Assembly: GCA_945910715.1 (NCBI GenBank)
Contig: CAMDZU010000060.1
Coordinates: forward strand, 1-7,420
Origin: an uncultured Clostridia bacterium
Lineage (GTDB): Bacteria; Bacillota; Clostridia; Oscillospirales; Ruminococcaceae
Reading direction: 5' to 3'
DNA length: 7,420 bases
Positions 6,048 through 7,420 of this stretch are shown here, piece after piece; positions within the stretch are counted from its first letter, which is position 1, and each line of letters begins with the position of its first letter. A program made the position numbers and the translations under genes. The notes under the pieces are model-generated. The model saw only the letters and a list, made by a program, of their open reading frames with translations, did no database searches and was not told the origin of the DNA.

Positions 6048-7327
6048 AGAAATTATTACTTGTTTTTACAGCGGTGCTGTCCTGCTTTATTCTTTCAATT
6101 CCCGTTTTCGGGACGGATATTGCTCCCGACAATACAAAACGCCTTTACGACGACGCAGACCTTTTAAGCGAAACCGAAGAATCCGAGCTTGAAGAATATC
6201 TTGCCAAGGCAGCGGAGGAAAGCGGCTTTAAGGTTGCGGTGGTGCTTACCGATGATATAGGCTCGGACAAAAGCGAGGACGCAGTTAAAGAGTATGCCGA
6301 CGAGTATTACGAAAGCCTTTACGGAGCAGATTCGGACGGAATACTGTTTCTTATCAACAATGATACGAAATATGACTGGTTTTCCGTCAGCGGAGAGGCG
6401 AACGAGGTATTTACCCGAATCAGAAAGGCAAGCATTTTCGACTACTTCCTTGCCTATCTGCAAGAGGGGGATTACTACAATACAATTATCAGATTTGCCG
6501 ACAGAGTTGAATACTATACGGATAAGTACAGAGAAGGAAAAGCCGAACTGGAAGCATTCAACTCCGAGCTTGAGGCGAAAAAGGAAAACAAACGCTTATA
6601 CGACGACGCCGACCTTTTAAGCGAAGCGGAGGAATCTCACCTTGAAGAATATCTTGCCGACGCTGCGGAGAAAAGCGGACTTAACGTTGCGGTTGTTCTT
6701 ACCGACAACATTGGCTCTGACAAAAGCGACAGAGCGGTTATCGACTATGCCGACCTTTATTATGAGCGGCTTTACGGCATAGACACCGACGGTATTCTGC
6801 TGCTTATCAACAACGATACCAAATACGACTGGATTTCAACCAGCGGAAAGGCTATCAAGATATTCACCGACGAGAGAATAGACAAAACCTTTGATTATTT
6901 CTACGATTACATAATCGACGGCGATTACGTCAGCGCAGTAAGAGGCTTCTGCAACCGTGTTGAATACTATGCCGATAAGGGTATTCCGTCCAACCAGTAT
7001 GATTATTCCACCGACCCTCTTGACAGATTTTTTGAATTTGTTTTCGGCGGTCCGTTCTTTTTTGGAATCATAGGTACGGTTATTTTTTGCTGCATAGTTT
7101 ACAACTGCATAAAGTCGTCCTTCAAGACGAAAAAGCAGCCTGCAAGCAGCTATCTTAACAGAGCGTCCCTTTACTTCACCCGTCAGACCGATACATTTCT
7201 GAGAGCCTACACCACCCGTACAAGAGTTTCCTCGTCAAGCAGCGGAGGTCACCACAGCAGCGGCAGAAGCTCTACTCACCGCTCAAGCGGCGGCGGACGT
7301 CACGGCGGAGGCGGAAGAAGAAGATAA
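6044..7327 (+). CDS. Secreted, membrane-anchored protein with two tandem TPM domains, YdjH/YgcG-like
   Basis: A 427-residue protein. Residues 1-23 are a signal peptide (M-K-K, hydrophobic core, possible cut after V-F-G). C14 sits inside the core, but the site is a poor lipobox. Two TPM domains follow, about 32-161 and 183-312, each opening with K-R-L-Y-D-D-A-D-L-L-S-E and sharing L-I-N-N-D-T-K-Y-D-W. They are joined by a charged helix (about 162-182). A membrane segment at about 335-357 leads to a cytoplasmic tail ending in a Ser/Gly/His/Arg-rich region (395-427), as in many bacterial TPM proteins. Predicted topology is TPM domains outside, tail inside. B. subtilis YdjH is about 250 residues with one TPM domain, so the extra length here is the duplication. 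The start overlaps the previous stop by ATGA, with GGGGA at 6032-6036. Related proteins act as membrane partners of SPFH/PspA stress systems; the substrate or ligand here is unknown. Confidence 0.88.
   Translation: MKKLLLVFTAVLSCFILSIPVFGTDIAPDNTKRLYDDADLLSETEESELEEYLAKAAEESGFKVAVVLTDDIGSDKSEDAVKEYADEYYESLYGADSDGILFLINNDTKYDWFSVSGEANEVFTRIRKASIFDYFLAYLQEGDYYNTIIRFADRVEYYTDKYREGKAELEAFNSELEAKKENKRLYDDADLLSEAEESHLEEYLADAAEKSGLNVAVVLTDNIGSDKSDRAVIDYADLYYERLYGIDTDGILLLINNDTKYDWISTSGKAIKIFTDERIDKTFDYFYDYIIDGDYVSAVRGFCNRVEYYADKGIPSNQYDYSTDPLDRFFEFVFGGPFFFGIIGTVIFCCIVYNCIKSSFKTKKQPASSYLNRASLYFTRQTDTFLRAYTTRTRVSSSSSGGHHSSGRSSTHRSSGGGRHGGGGRRR
6137..6526 (+). repeat. First copy of an in-gene TPM-domain duplication
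   Basis: It encodes residues 32-161. Aligned with residues 183-312 at a constant offset of 151 residues (453 bases), it needs no gap; by hand count about 88 of 130 residues match. The match is strongest at the start (K-R-L-Y-D-D-A-D-L-L-S-E) and across V-A-V-V-L-T-D and L-I-N-N-D-T-K-Y-D-W. Confidence 0.9.
6590..6979 (+). repeat. Second copy of the in-gene TPM-domain duplication
   Basis: It encodes residues 183-312. It stays close to copy one over its first 85 residues and is more diverged in the last 45, where the D-Y-F, G-D-Y and R-V-E-Y-Y positions remain. The copies have the same length and are separated by a 63-base linker. Confidence 0.9.
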
Positions 7328-7339
7328 AAATTGCATAAA

Positions 7340-7367
7340 AATGCTCCCGACTAAAATCGGGAGCATT
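7340..7367. terminator. Strong hairpin after the TPM gene, possible bidirectional terminator
   Basis: A perfect 11-bp stem AATGCTCCCGA/TCGGGAGCATT (7340-7350 with 7357-7367) has a 6-base loop and begins 12 bases after the stop codon. On the plus strand the bases after it (CAGACTG) are not T-rich. On the minus strand the T-rich tail is better (TTTATGCAATTTTT). It may therefore serve a convergent gene to the right at least as well as the operon here. Confidence 0.6.
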
Positions 7368-7420
7368 CAGACTGTCGATAAACCCACGCACCGCAAAAAT
7401 GCGGGTTCAATGTGATAACA
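7368..7420. other. Intergenic end of window with a second small hairpin
   Basis: CCGCA and TGCGG can pair around a loop of four A near 7392-7405, and outer AACCC/GGGTT could extend the structure with mismatches. With the stem at 7340-7367 this makes two hairpins in 80 bases. No credible gene is seen. Confidence 0.4.

Noticed and set aside
6044..6115. Lipoprotein reading of the TPM protein (Cys14 in the signal peptide)
   Set aside because: The residues before the Cys (V-L-S) fit the lipobox poorly and hydrophobic residues continue after it, so an ordinary signal peptide is more likely.
7367..7420. Minus-strand frame entering from the right edge and stopping at 7367
   Set aside because: Only 17 codons are visible, they run into the hairpin stem and through palindromic sequence, and no protein family is recognisable.

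Overview
The window looks like chromosomal DNA of a moderately AT-rich low-GC Gram-positive bacterium, most likely a gut clostridium of the Ruminococcus/Oscillospiraceae type. The grounds are strong AGGAGG-type ribosome binding sites, TTGACA/TATAAT promoters with an extended TGn -10 element, AT-rich intergenic DNA, a Bacillus-type ymfF/ymfH pair, and a zinc-ribbon plus TPM-domain pair like Bacillus subtilis ydjG/ydjH. The genus is inferred from style and gene content, not proven. I see no mobile element, CRISPR array, tRNA or rRNA.

Left part, minus strand (1-3842). An operon reading leftward holds ychF (the YchF/Ola1 P-loop ATPase) and, 16 bases after it, a membrane-anchored NERD-domain protein that ends at a hairpin terminator. 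A 361-base gene-free stretch follows. It holds a strong promoter and an intrinsic terminator that together bound a predicted small RNA of about 117 nt. That RNA has two anti-Shine-Dalgarno motifs, one apparently in an apical loop. Next comes a separate promoter for ymfF-ymfH, two overlapping M16-family genes. YmfF lacks the zinc site, and YmfH, cut by the window edge, carries HxxEH, so they look like the two halves of a two-subunit peptidase.

Right part, plus strand (4010-7327). A divergent promoter across a 167-base gap drives a tight three-gene operon. It encodes a 315-aa protein of unknown function that may be a decayed HMGL-like/DRE-TIM barrel, then a double zinc-ribbon protein with a C-terminal membrane anchor, then a secreted and membrane-anchored protein with two tandem TPM domains and a Ser/Gly/His/Arg-rich tail. 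The last two share a 4-base ATGA overlap and match the architecture of B. subtilis YdjG/YdjH, envelope-stress membrane proteins that work with PspA and the SPFH protein YdjI. Neither pspA nor an SPFH gene is adjacent here. The operon ends just before a strong hairpin at 7340-7367.

The most interesting items are the predicted small RNA at 1732-1848, the internal duplication of the TPM domain, and the unexplained first gene of the zinc-ribbon/TPM operon.
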